Assembly: GCA_024642205.1 (NCBI GenBank)
Contig: JAHEBQ010000050.1
Coordinates: 1-47,405 of the forward strand
DNA length: 47,405 nucleotides
Source: Planctomycetaceae bacterium
Lineage (GTDB): Bacteria; Planctomycetota; Planctomycetia; Pirellulales; Pirellulaceae
Direction: 5' to 3'
The notes under the pieces: model-generated
Told to the model about the DNA's origin: nothing
Databases searched by the model: none
Seen by the model: the letters and a program-made list of their open reading frames with translations, nothing else
Shown here: positions 35,746-44,394 of the stretch, one piece after another
Position numbering within the stretch: position 1 is the stretch's first letter
Layout of the letters: every line of letters begins with the position of its first letter
Made by a program: the position numbers and the translations under genes

Positions 35746-37140
35746 ATGAACGAAAACACGACAAGACCCATGAAAGGCGTAGTCACCGCAATTCGCGGTT
35801 CGGTGGTTGATGTGCGTTTTGATCACAAAGCCCCTCCGATTGGCAGCCAGCTTGATTTTCTCAATGACGGGTTGGGGCAGGTAACCGGGTTTGTTCACAG
35901 TCACGTGGGGGAATCGGCAGTGCGAACCATTGCCGTCGATTCCACTCGCGGCCTTCGGTTGGGGTGCCAAGCGGTTTCCACAGGGGAACCGATGTCGATT
36001 CCAGTGGGTAAACAGCTTCTGGGACGGGTCGTGGACCTCAAAGGCAATCCGCTCGATGGTGGCGAGGTAATTGAAACGGAGAGGCAGTTTCCGTTGCATC
36101 GCGCTCCGCCGCCTCCTTCCCAGCGCCGCGGTTCCGGTGAAATCTATCCGACGGGCATCAAGATTATTGACTTGTTTTCGCCGTTTACATTTGGTGGCCG
36201 GGTTGCGGTATTTGGTGGTGCCGGTGTCGGCAAAACGGTGGTACTGACCGAGTTTATTCACAACGCGGTCGAAGGGCACAAAGGAGTCGCGGTGTTTGCG
36301 GGAATTGGTGAGCGCTCGCGCGAAGGACTTGAGTTGTGGGAAGAGCTTCGATCGCGAGGATTCATGGATCGCACGGTGATGGTCTTTGGTCAGATGAAAG
36401 AGCCGCCCGGGGCGAGGTTCCTGGTTGGTTTGTCGGCCGTTTCGGTTGCCGAGTATTTTCGGGACATCGAGAAAAAGGACGTGATGTTCGTGGTCGACAA
36501 CATTTACCGCCATGTGCAGGCGGGGATGGAAGTTTCCGGTCTGCTGGGACGCATGCCTTCGCGCGTCGGCTATCAACCTACCTTGGCCGCAGACATTGCT
36601 TCCCTCGAAGAGCGGGTTACAGCAACCCTAAGTGGCGGGATGGTATCGATTCAGGCCGTTTATGTTCCGGCTGACGATTATTCCGATCCGGCCATCACCC
36701 ATACGTTCTGGCATATGGATAGCGCGGTCGTCCTGTCGCGAGACGTAGCGGCGGAGGGGCTGTACCCTTCCGTCGACCCGCTGCGCTCTTCATCAAAAGC
36801 GCTTGATCCACTTATTGTCGGTCAACGACATTACGATGTCGCGCAGGAAGCGTTGGGAGCACTTGGGCGTTATGATGAGCTTCGTGATCTGATTTCCATG
36901 TTGGGTATGGATGAGCTTTCGGCCGAAGACCAGGTCGTCGTTAATCGGGCTCGCAGGTTGCGTAATTTTTTGACGCAGCCGTTCTTTGTCGCCGAGTCTT
37001 TTACCGGCATGGAAGGCCGTCGTGTCAATATTGAAAAAACACTTGATGGCGTGGAAGCAATCCTGAATGGTGAATGCGACGGGTTGCCAGAAGACAGGCT
37101 GTTCATGATCGGTGAGCTCGAAGAAGCGGGGACTTCGTGA
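35746..37140 (+). CDS. atpD: N-ATPase F1 subunit beta
   Basis: 464 residues from ATG 35746; 35770 (MKGVVTAIRG) is the alternative. The frame is open further upstream but not family-like. Beta signatures: N-terminal barrel GVVTAIRGSVVDVRFD, Walker A GGAGVGKT (157-164), catalytic Glu in AGIGERSREG, adenine-binding SQ-type region and DELSAED, the counterpart of DELSEED that moves with gamma. It is the catalytic subunit coupling ATP hydrolysis to ion export. As in other N-ATPase operons it comes first. It overlaps atpC by TGATG. Confidence 0.95.
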   Translation: MNENTTRPMKGVVTAIRGSVVDVRFDHKAPPIGSQLDFLNDGLGQVTGFVHSHVGESAVRTIAVDSTRGLRLGCQAVSTGEPMSIPVGKQLLGRVVDLKGNPLDGGEVIETERQFPLHRAPPPPSQRRGSGEIYPTGIKIIDLFSPFTFGGRVAVFGGAGVGKTVVLTEFIHNAVEGHKGVAVFAGIGERSREGLELWEELRSRGFMDRTVMVFGQMKEPPGARFLVGLSAVSVAEYFRDIEKKDVMFVVDNIYRHVQAGMEVSGLLGRMPSRVGYQPTLAADIASLEERVTATLSGGMVSIQAVYVPADDYSDPAITHTFWHMDSAVVLSRDVAAEGLYPSVDPLRSSSKALDPLIVGQRHYDVAQEALGALGRYDELRDLISMLGMDELSAEDQVVVNRARRLRNFLTQPFFVAESFTGMEGRRVNIEKTLDGVEAILNGECDGLPEDRLFMIGELEEAGTS

Positions 37141-37556
37141 TGAATTATCTCAAGCTGATTGTGCGCACACCCCGGAGCCTCGTTGTGGAAGCCGAAGCTG
37201 GATCAATACGGGTCTTGACCGAAACGGGACATGTTGGAATTCGGTCCAAGATGGAAGCGGTTGTCTTGACGGTCGAATCGGGGCTCATGGTGGTGCATCG
37301 TCAAGACTCCGTCCTGTTTGTTGGTACGGCGGGCGGTTTGCTGACGTGTGATGGTGTTGTCGCGACATTGCTCACACCCCTCGCCGTGGCCGCCAAAGAT
37401 CAAGAGACCGTGATGCAAGAAATTCAGCAGCAATTGAGTCAACCCAAATCTGAATTGGAAGTTCGCGCAACCATCAATAACATTCAATCATGTATGCTGG
37501 CCGAAATTACCGACGAGCGGCGACGGCGTTCCAATAGTCCTGAGGCGCGGTCATGA
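37140..37556 (+). CDS. atpC: N-ATPase F1 subunit epsilon
   Basis: 138 residues. N-terminal beta-sandwich (LKLIVRTPRSLVVEAEAGSI, then TETGHVGIRSKMEAVVLTV) and C-terminal helical part (about 90-138, ETVMQEIQQQLSQPKSELEV). Matches the epsilon subunit that links gamma to the c ring and can inhibit ATPase activity. The distinct TETGHVGI matches the GHxxI-type loop of the family. It begins in a TGATG overlap with atpD and ends in a 4-bp overlap with atpQ, so it is co-translated. Confidence 0.9.
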   Translation: MNYLKLIVRTPRSLVVEAEAGSIRVLTETGHVGIRSKMEAVVLTVESGLMVVHRQDSVLFVGTAGGLLTCDGVVATLLTPLAVAAKDQETVMQEIQQQLSQPKSELEVRATINNIQSCMLAEITDERRRRSNSPEARS

Positions 37557-37882
37557 TTTCCGAACATCAAACGAATCGTCACGACGGTTCAAAAGAAATA
37601 TTGCAGCAGGAAAAACATCGAACTGATTTGCAGCGTTCGCTGGAGCGGGACTTTCAGCGCCAAAGGCGGCGCGAAGACAGTCACCACAGTTTTTGGCGCT
37701 GGATGGGCGTGCTGGGAATGGTCGGTTGGCCCATCGCCATTATGACGGTCGGGGGTGCGCTGCTGGGCCATTACCTGGACGTCCGATTCAATGCGGGAAT
37801 GCAGTTTACTTTGCTGTTGTTGACCCTCGGAGCGATCGTCAGCAGCGTGATCGCGTGGAGTATTTTGGGAGCCGATCGATGA
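37553..37882 (+). CDS. atpQ: N-ATPase membrane protein AtpQ (AtpI-like)
   Basis: 109 residues. A polar, charged N-terminal half (about 1-45, ERDFQRQRRREDSHHSF) and two transmembrane helices at about 50-72 (MGVLGMVGWPIAIMTVGGAL) and 80-104. It fits the ATPase_gene1/AtpQ family that lies after atpC in N-ATPase operons, thought to help assemble or stabilise the c ring. Position between atpC and atpR supports the name. ATGA overlap with atpR. Confidence 0.8.
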   Translation: MISEHQTNRHDGSKEILQQEKHRTDLQRSLERDFQRQRRREDSHHSFWRWMGVLGMVGWPIAIMTVGGALLGHYLDVRFNAGMQFTLLLLTLGAIVSSVIAWSILGADR

Positions 37883-38127
37883 TTTCCTTTTCAGCCTGTT
37901 TTTGGACGCTGGCCGGAGTGATTGCAGGTGGGACGCATTCTCTGGCACTTCGCTACTCCTGTGACCGAGCCAGCGAATGGGCGCCGCTGATGGGACTGCT
38001 CCGGTTGGTCTTGATCGGCGGTGTGCTGGTCGTGGCATCCCTGCTCGGTTGTCTGTTCAGTGCCTTTACGGGCTGGTTAATCGGGTTTGGAGCGACATTG
38101 GTCATTGCCCTGGTACGAATCCAATGA
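37879..38127 (+). CDS. atpR: N-ATPase membrane protein AtpR
   Basis: 82 residues from ATG 37879 (overlapping the atpQ stop as ATGA). Three hydrophobic helices (ISFSACFWTLAGVIAGG, LLRLVLIGGVLVVASLL, GWLIGFGATLVIALVRI) match the AtpR family, found only in N-ATPase operons. The Arg inside helix 2 region (LLRLVL) is typical; it has been proposed to sit near the c-ring ion site, but its function is not settled. Followed by atpB in an ATGA overlap. Confidence 0.8.
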   Translation: MISFSACFWTLAGVIAGGTHSLALRYSCDRASEWAPLMGLLRLVLIGGVLVVASLLGCLFSAFTGWLIGFGATLVIALVRIQ

Positions 38128-38801
38128 CGGATATTCGAATTTTCGGTGAACCCATCCTGGTTTACTTCGGTCCGGTTCCAGTTACGGAAACGATGGTAAC
38201 CTCGACGGCCATTTCCGCTGCCTTGCTGGTAATCGCGGCAGGCTTGCGCGGCTATGCTCGTCTGCATCCTCAATCAACGATCGCAACCATGACTCGGATG
38301 GTCGTCCGCTGGCTTGACTCCCTGGTGTCTGAAATCGTGGGCCGGCCCGAACCGAAGTTGACTTTGCTGGCGGGAAGCCTGTTTGTTTTTATCGCGGCGT
38401 GCAATCTCGCCGGTCAGTTACCGGGTGTTCGTCCGCCAACGGCGAGTTTGGCCACAACGTCGGCACTGGCGATCATCGTTTTTTTCGCCGTTCCGGTATT
38501 TGGGATCGCTTCACAAGGGATCGGCGGTTACCTGATGGAGTATTTTCGTCCCAATCCGCTGCTGTTTCCATTGCACCTGGTTTCGGAATTGTCACGGACA
38601 CTGGCGTTATCATTTCGCCTGTTTGGGAACATCATGTCGGGTCATCTATTGGTTGCCTTGCTGATTTCTCTTTCGGGATTTCTGGTTCCGATGCCATTCA
38701 TGGCGTTGGATTTATTGATTGGATTGCTGCAGGCTTACATTTTCGCGATTCTTTCAACTGTCTTTATCGGGGCCGCGATCGGTCAAGGAGAAAAAGCATG
38801 A
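38124..38801 (+). CDS. atpB: N-ATPase Fo subunit a
   Basis: 225 residues from ATG 38124. Five to six membrane helices. The essential stator arginine is Arg165 in LALSFRLFGNIMSGH, the helix that faces the c ring. The C-terminal helix ILSTVFIGAAIGQGEK is typical. With c it forms the ion path; in N-ATPases this is expected to carry Na+ out at the cost of ATP. Overlaps both neighbours by 4 bp. Confidence 0.93.
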   Translation: MTDIRIFGEPILVYFGPVPVTETMVTSTAISAALLVIAAGLRGYARLHPQSTIATMTRMVVRWLDSLVSEIVGRPEPKLTLLAGSLFVFIAACNLAGQLPGVRPPTASLATTSALAIIVFFAVPVFGIASQGIGGYLMEYFRPNPLLFPLHLVSELSRTLALSFRLFGNIMSGHLLVALLISLSGFLVPMPFMALDLLIGLLQAYIFAILSTVFIGAAIGQGEKA

Positions 38802-39061
38802 ACGAACAAACAATTATTGCGATGGTCTCGATTCTCGGGGCTGCTTTCACCATGGCCGTCGGAGCATTGGGAGCAGCGATTGGTGAGAGCCGGATCGGGG
38901 CAGCGGCAATGGATGCGCTTGCCCGACAGCCGGATGAAGCATCCTCGATTACACGAACACTGATGATCAGTTTGGCCATGGTTGAGTCAACTGCGATCTT
39001 CTGCCTGGTCATCGCGCTGGTCTTCCTGTTCGCAAATCCATTCAAGGCAGTCGGGTCCTAG
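38798..39061 (+). CDS. atpE: N-ATPase Fo subunit c (Na+-type)
   Basis: 87 residues, two transmembrane helices joined by the polar loop ARQPDEA (Arg43-Gln44-Pro45). Ion site: Glu63-Ser64-Thr65 in helix 2 (MVESTAIFCLVIAL), the ligands found in Na+-binding c subunits. Helix 1 has Glu30 (AAIGESRIG) where Ilyobacter-type c subunits have Gln32, a second carboxylate usual for N-ATPases. The tyrosine of the reference Na+ site (Tyr70) is Phe68 here. Na+ specificity is inferred from these residues; a proton role cannot be ruled out. Confidence 0.93.
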   Translation: MNEQTIIAMVSILGAAFTMAVGALGAAIGESRIGAAAMDALARQPDEASSITRTLMISLAMVESTAIFCLVIALVFLFANPFKAVGS

Positions 39062-39063
39062 TC

Positions 39064-39813
39064 ATGAACGAAAACCTGACGACATTTCTGTACGAGCTTG
39101 TGAACTTCGTTGCTTTTGCATTGCTGCTGGGTTGGGTGTTTGTCAAACCGATCCGCCGACTCCTGGATGAACAGGCCGCCAAGGACGCCCGGCTTGAGCA
39201 AACCGCGCAACAGCATCTTGCCGAAGCCGCGCAATTGCGCCAACGGTTGCTGGATGATCGACAGAAGTTCAATCAGGAAATGGAGCACCAGCGGCAGGCG
39301 ATGTTGACCGAAACCAAGCAGGACGTCACCAACTTGTTGGAAAAAGCCAGCCAGACCATCGCCACGCAACGCGAACATTTGTCGCGGGAGACCCTGCAGA
39401 TTCAACAGGAACAGTTGGCTGAATTGGCTCGCGTCGTGGCGAGCGCGTCCCGGCAAGCTGTCGAATTTCTGCTTAAACAGATCGACGGGCCGCCACTGGG
39501 TGACGCTTTGATTGAATCCGCCTGCCAACAACTGAAACGGTCCCAACCGGTAAGCAGCGACAGAATGACCGTTGAGTCGGCCGACGAGTTGGGCGAGACG
39601 GCGCGACAAGAAATCGCAACGGCGGCCGGTCGGGCAGAGACTAACAGCCTGATTGATTTTCGGGTCGATCAGGACCTGCTGGGTGGGATTCGCATCAAGA
39701 CCTCGCGGGGTGTGATTGACAATTCAATCGCAGCATTGTCCTTGTTCGCTGAGCAGAACATTCGTAGTCAATTGAAACAGTCAATCTTCTCCAACTGGGC
39801 AGCGATGAAATGA
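39064..39813 (+). CDS. atpF: N-ATPase subunit b-delta fusion
   Basis: 249 residues. N-terminal membrane helix (about 8-28, ELVNFVAFALLLGWVFVKPI) and a long coiled coil (30-130, rich in Gln, Glu, Arg) form the b-type stalk. The C-terminal ~80 residues end in DQDLLGGIRIKTSRGVIDNS, which resembles the end of the delta subunit (LIGGxxIRxGDxVIDGS). No separate delta (atpH) gene exists in the operon, as expected for N-ATPases. This protein anchors F1 to subunit a. Gap of 85 bp before atpA. Confidence 0.85.
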   Translation: MNENLTTFLYELVNFVAFALLLGWVFVKPIRRLLDEQAAKDARLEQTAQQHLAEAAQLRQRLLDDRQKFNQEMEHQRQAMLTETKQDVTNLLEKASQTIATQREHLSRETLQIQQEQLAELARVVASASRQAVEFLLKQIDGPPLGDALIESACQQLKRSQPVSSDRMTVESADELGETARQEIATAAGRAETNSLIDFRVDQDLLGGIRIKTSRGVIDNSIAALSLFAEQNIRSQLKQSIFSNWAAMK

Positions 39814-39898
39814 CAAGGATTCCAGAACCGTGTCCAAGGAAAGTCAGGCCAGCGCGATCAAACCACCGGGGTCCCGGCCGATCTACTGACGATTCCCG

Positions 39899-41530
39899 TT
39901 GACTTGTCGCCATCACCACGAGGATAGCCCGCTGAAAAACTCCATAGACAAACTGACCGAACAACTCAGGCAATCCAGCCAGAACCTGAACTGGGGCGAT
40001 GCCCTGAAACCTAGGGGATACGTCGTCAAAGTCGGCGATGGCGTTGCGATGGTCAAGGGACTGCCGCAACTTGCCTTTGAAGAACTGGTGCAGTTTGACA
40101 GCGGCAGTCTCGGCATGGCTTATGACTTGGACGAACAACGATGCGGGATCGTCATTTTGAATGACCCGGAAACCGTGGGTGAAGGCCACGGGGTCACCGG
40201 TCTCAATCGATTACCCGAGTTGCCGGTTGGACAGGATTTGTTGGGCAGAATCGTCGATGCGTTGGGACGACCACTTGATGAGGGTTTGTCGATTTCAACC
40301 AACCAGCGATTTCCCCTGTTTCGTCAGACACTGAAGCTGGTTGAGCGCAAAGCGGTCGATCAGAGTCTCTGGACCGGTGTGATGGGGATTGATGCTGCGA
40401 TTCCTATTGGTCGAGGTCAACGTGAGCTCATTATCGGTGACCGTAACACCGGCAAGACCGCGTTGGTGATCGACATTGTTGCCGCACAGCAAAAAGGAGA
40501 TGTCGCTTGTGTTTATGTGGTGATCGGTCAGCCCATGTCCCGCGTGTTAACGCTGAAAGACGATCTGGAAAAAGCGGGCTGCCTTGATAACACGGTAATT
40601 GTCGCGGCGGATGCTGCTTCGACACCCGGTATGCAGTATCTCGCTCCCTATGCCGGCGCGTCGGTTGCCGAATGGTTTCTGCAACAGGGTCAAGATGCAC
40701 TGGTGGTTTATGACGATCTGACCAAGCATGCTGACGCCTATCGCGAGCTGGCGCTTCTGCTGGATCGCCCCCCGGGACGGGAAGCCTATCCTGGAGATAT
40801 TTTTTGCGTCCATTCGGAATTGCTGGAGCGGGCGGCACCGCGAAAGACCGAATTGGGCGGTGGTTCGGTTACCGCTCTGCCGCTGATTGAAACGTCGGAC
40901 GGCGATATTTCTTCCTATATTCCCACCAACCTGATCTCAATTACCGATGGACAGATCTACCTGGATTCAACCCGATTTGACAGGAACCTGCGACCGGCGA
41001 TCGACATTGGCCGAAGCGTTTCGCGCATCGGCTCGGCTGCCCAGAATCCTGCCATCCGTTACGCCGCAAGAAACCTGCGGATTCAGATTTCCCGTTTTGA
41101 GTCACTGGAGTCGTTGACTCGCGTCGGACTGGAAATGGATACCGCGATGCAGGAATCCGTTGAAAAGGGTAACTTGCTGCGACAACTTCTGCGGCAACTT
41201 CGTTTTACCAACCGCGATGCTCTGCAACAGTCGATTGCGCTGGTTGCGGTTCGAGAGAATTGGTTGGTCGGTATCCGGCCGGCCAAAGCCTCGCAATACG
41301 TGGAGCGATTAGTTTCGCGAATCAAGAATGAACTGCCTGAGATCGCAAAGGCTCTATCTGGTGGCGTGCTGCCTGACGATGGATGGTTGAACCTGGTCAA
41401 GGAGTTAACGATCCCGCTCCAGTCGTTGTTTCGCGACGAAGACCGCCCTGACACGACCGGCCAGGACAGGCGTAGTTCTGAATCTGGTTTAGCGAATTCA
41501 CCGTCGTCTGTCCAGGAATCAAGCCGATGA
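39899..41530 (+). CDS. atpA: N-ATPase F1 subunit alpha
   Basis: 543 residues if started at TTG 39899, the only conventional in-frame start; no ATG precedes the conserved region. CTG 39932 (LKNSIDKLTEQL) has a GAGG 8 bp upstream and gives a length more like homologues, so the true start may be non-canonical. Features: beta-barrel GYVVKVGDGVAMVKGLP, Walker A GDRNTGKT (about 180-187), Arg-finger region SVSRIGSAAQ, and an extended C-terminal tail (after RDEDRPDTTGQDRRSS) beyond the family core. Non-catalytic partner of beta. ATGA overlap with atpG. Confidence 0.9.
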   Translation: MTCRHHHEDSPLKNSIDKLTEQLRQSSQNLNWGDALKPRGYVVKVGDGVAMVKGLPQLAFEELVQFDSGSLGMAYDLDEQRCGIVILNDPETVGEGHGVTGLNRLPELPVGQDLLGRIVDALGRPLDEGLSISTNQRFPLFRQTLKLVERKAVDQSLWTGVMGIDAAIPIGRGQRELIIGDRNTGKTALVIDIVAAQQKGDVACVYVVIGQPMSRVLTLKDDLEKAGCLDNTVIVAADAASTPGMQYLAPYAGASVAEWFLQQGQDALVVYDDLTKHADAYRELALLLDRPPGREAYPGDIFCVHSELLERAAPRKTELGGGSVTALPLIETSDGDISSYIPTNLISITDGQIYLDSTRFDRNLRPAIDIGRSVSRIGSAAQNPAIRYAARNLRIQISRFESLESLTRVGLEMDTAMQESVEKGNLLRQLLRQLRFTNRDALQQSIALVAVRENWLVGIRPAKASQYVERLVSRIKNELPEIAKALSGGVLPDDGWLNLVKELTIPLQSLFRDEDRPDTTGQDRRSSESGLANSPSSVQESSR

Positions 41531-42351
41531 TGCGTGAACAACAACTGGCCAAACGGTCGCGTACGCTGCATACGCTCGATGAAGCCGTATCAGCGATGAA
41601 GTCGCTGTCGGCGCACCATTTCCTGTTGGCCCGCCGTTCGCTTAAACCGGCTCGCGAGTACCGAAGTGAAATCGACAAACTGATCTTGCAGATCGGACTT
41701 CACCAGCCGAACCATCGAACCGGACCGACCGGAATTCTCCTGGTCACTTCGGATCTCGGTTTGTGCGGAGATTTCAATAGCCGCCTGACGCGATTTGCAA
41801 TCGACTATCTTGGTCGGCATCCTGGTTCGCGATTTTATGTCGTGGGTCGACGGGGTCGGATGGCGATGGAAAAACAGTCGATTCATTACGAGCAGACCTA
41901 CCTCGCGCCAGCAAGTGTCGACGGGCTTCCGCTGGGTGTGCTTTCAATCGCGGAAGACATCGTGAAAGAGTACTCGCAACATAAACTCTCCAGTTTGACC
42001 GTTGTCTCTGCGCGGTTCGAAGGTGCCGGTCGGTTTTCCGCCATTCTGACCCAGCTGTTGCCAATCATCACGAAGCCCCGTCAAACCGTGGTGGCCACGC
42101 CGTATCAGTCCCGTCGCCACCTGCTGGAAGTCGCGCTGCGCGAGTACCTTTACGTTACGATATATGAACTGCTGTTGGACTCGCTCGCCGCTGAACACGG
42201 GATGCGTCTGATTGCCGCCGAAAGCGCCCGGAAGTGGATTGACGACACTCACCAAACGGTACAGCGACAACTGTCGGCTGTTCGCCGGGAAAATTCGACG
42301 CAGGAAGTACTCGATATTGTTTCAGGTTCAAGAAGGATCAAAAAGGTATAA
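41527..42351 (+). CDS. atpG: N-ATPase F1 subunit gamma
   Basis: 274 residues. The N- and C-terminal helices forming the rotor shaft are visible (QLAKRSRTLHTLDEAVSAMK at the start, then SAARKW-type region and TQEVLDIVSG near the end), with the Rossmann-like centre LLVTSDLGLCGDFNSRL. The usual gamma signature near the C-terminus (ISGAE) reads DIVSGSRR here. It is shorter and more divergent than typical gamma, as in other N-ATPases. Last gene of the ATPase operon. Confidence 0.85.
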   Translation: MMREQQLAKRSRTLHTLDEAVSAMKSLSAHHFLLARRSLKPAREYRSEIDKLILQIGLHQPNHRTGPTGILLVTSDLGLCGDFNSRLTRFAIDYLGRHPGSRFYVVGRRGRMAMEKQSIHYEQTYLAPASVDGLPLGVLSIAEDIVKEYSQHKLSSLTVVSARFEGAGRFSAILTQLLPIITKPRQTVVATPYQSRRHLLEVALREYLYVTIYELLLDSLAAEHGMRLIAAESARKWIDDTHQTVQRQLSAVRRENSTQEVLDIVSGSRRIKKV

Positions 42352-42397
42352 CCTCTTCCGGATTGGAAACGGCGCCCAGGCCGTTCAAGGCAGAAAC

Positions 42398-44296
42398 ATG
42401 GAAGCATCAAAAGTGCCGATACCCACAACCACCAAAAATCGCCTTTCAGCGTTTTGGGGGAGGAAGCAGGGTTCCATTGCCATCCTGGCGCTGCTGGCGA
42501 TCATCGCTCATCTGGGTTTGCGGTACGGATGCCGTTTTGATGGACCGGTCGCGCAATTCCCATTATTTGCGGCGCTTTTGCTCGGCGGAGGACCCCTTGT
42601 AATTGACTTGCTGGGAAACGTTGCCCGGCGCGAATTCGGATCTGATCTGCTGGCCGGAATCTCAATCGTCACGGCAGTCCTGTTGGGCGAATACCTGGCT
42701 GGAACATTCGTTGTCCTGATGCTTTCCGGCGGAGAATCGATTGAAGCCTATGCCGTTCGCCGCGCGTCGTCCGTGTTGCATGCGCTGGCGAAACGAATGC
42801 CATCGATCGCGCATCGCAAAAAGAACAATGAGGTGGACGATGTTGATTTGCAATCGGTACAAATTGGAGACGAACTTTTCATCTTTCCGCATGAAATCTG
42901 TCCGGTTGACGGCACCGTGATTGAAGGCCATGGTGTCATGGACGAGTCGTATTTGACGGGCGAGCCCTACATGATGTCAAAGACTCCGGGTTCGCTGGTC
43001 TTGTCGGGTGCGATCAATGGCGAGACGGCTCTCACGATCCGTGCAGACAAAAAGGCAACCGATTCACGTTATGCCAAAATCATGGAAGTCATGAAGGAGT
43101 CGGAACAACATCGACCGCGAATACGTCGCCTGGGTGACCAGCTTGGCGCGGTCTACACGCCGGTTGCAGTTGCGATTGCGATCGCGGCCTGGTGGATCAG
43201 TGGTGAAGCCGTGCGGTTCCTGGCTGTCCTCGTCGTCGCCACGCCCTGCCCGCTGCTGATTGCGATTCCCGTCGCTATTATTGGTTCGATTTCGTTGTCC
43301 GCTCGTTTCGGAATCATTGTCAAGAATCCAGCGGTCCTGGAAAAACTGGATACGTGTCGGACCGTCATTTTTGACAAGACCGGAACGCTGACCTATGGCA
43401 AACCCAATTTGACGGAGCAGATCGTCGCGGATTCTCCGCAGCAGTCCAGTACCCTTCAATTGGTCGCCAGCCTCGAACGCTATTCCAAGCATCCTTTGGG
43501 AGTTGCGGTCCTGGATGCTGCCGGTAATGCGAAGTTGCCTTTGCTGCCCGTTTCCTCAATCAGCGAAAAGCCGGGCGAAGGGCTTCGAGGAATCGTCGAT
43601 GGTCATCAAGTCGAAGTGACCAGCCGAAAGCTGTTGGCCACGAAAATGCCCCAGCAATTGACAAGGTTGCCTCAACTGGCTGGCGGTTTGGAGTGTTTGA
43701 TTCTGATTGACAACCAATATGCTGCGACTTACCGATTTCGTGATGAACCCCGCAGCGACGGGACGACGTTCATTCAACACCTGAAACCCAAACACCATTT
43801 TGAAAAAGTGATGCTGGTCTCAGGTGACCGGGAAAGCGAAGTCCGGTACCTGGCCGAGTTGGTGGGGATCAAGGACGTGCATTTCAGTCAAAGCCCGGAA
43901 CAGAAGGTGGCGCTGGTTCGCCGGGAGACCGAAACCGCCAATTCAATTTTTGTTGGCGACGGAATCAACGACGCGCCGGCGTTGATGGCCGCCACTGTTG
44001 GACTGGCCTTTGGACAAAACAGTGATGTTACGTCGGAAGCTGCAGACGCCGTGATCATGGATACATCGCTCAAAAAAGTCGACGAGTTCATGCATATCAG
44101 TCGACGGATGCGGCGCATCGCACTCCAAAGCGCAGTGGGAGGAATGGCAATCAGTATCATCGGGATGTTTGTCGCGGCCGCAGGGTACCTGCCGCCGGTG
44201 GCCGGTGCAATCACGCAGGAAGTGATCGACGTCGTCGCCGTACTTAACGCACTTCGGGCCGCATTTCCACCTGGTAAGCTTTCGGATTTTGAGTAG
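42398..44296 (+). CDS. P1B-type (heavy-metal) P-type ATPase
   Basis: 632 residues from ATG 42398 (AAGG upstream; 46 bp after atpG). It has eight membrane helices in P1B style and all P-type motifs: TGEP (about 187-190), TPCPLL (282-287) in the ion-path helix, DKTGTLT with phosphorylated Asp326, the soft-metal ATPase SKHPLG, and GDGINDAPAL. There is no N-terminal metal-binding CxxC domain. The TPC motif instead of CPC or SPC makes the cargo (transition metal or other cation) uncertain. Its tight position after the Na+ ATPase suggests joint expression in ion stress. Confidence 0.9.
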   Translation: MEASKVPIPTTTKNRLSAFWGRKQGSIAILALLAIIAHLGLRYGCRFDGPVAQFPLFAALLLGGGPLVIDLLGNVARREFGSDLLAGISIVTAVLLGEYLAGTFVVLMLSGGESIEAYAVRRASSVLHALAKRMPSIAHRKKNNEVDDVDLQSVQIGDELFIFPHEICPVDGTVIEGHGVMDESYLTGEPYMMSKTPGSLVLSGAINGETALTIRADKKATDSRYAKIMEVMKESEQHRPRIRRLGDQLGAVYTPVAVAIAIAAWWISGEAVRFLAVLVVATPCPLLIAIPVAIIGSISLSARFGIIVKNPAVLEKLDTCRTVIFDKTGTLTYGKPNLTEQIVADSPQQSSTLQLVASLERYSKHPLGVAVLDAAGNAKLPLLPVSSISEKPGEGLRGIVDGHQVEVTSRKLLATKMPQQLTRLPQLAGGLECLILIDNQYAATYRFRDEPRSDGTTFIQHLKPKHHFEKVMLVSGDRESEVRYLAELVGIKDVHFSQSPEQKVALVRRETETANSIFVGDGINDAPALMAATVGLAFGQNSDVTSEAADAVIMDTSLKKVDEFMHISRRMRRIALQSAVGGMAISIIGMFVAAAGYLPPVAGAITQEVIDVVAVLNALRAAFPPGKLSDFE

Positions 44297-44394
44297 AGAA
44301 ATTGTGATAATTCGACCATTGATGGGAATTCAGAATATCGCGAGTGATTTCAGACGAAGTCATGCGACCAAGAACGGCGGGGTCAACGGCTGAC

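Noticed and set aside
35653..36576. 307-codon minus-strand frame opposite atpD
   Set aside because: Fully antisense to a well-supported ATPase gene, and the translation has no family features.
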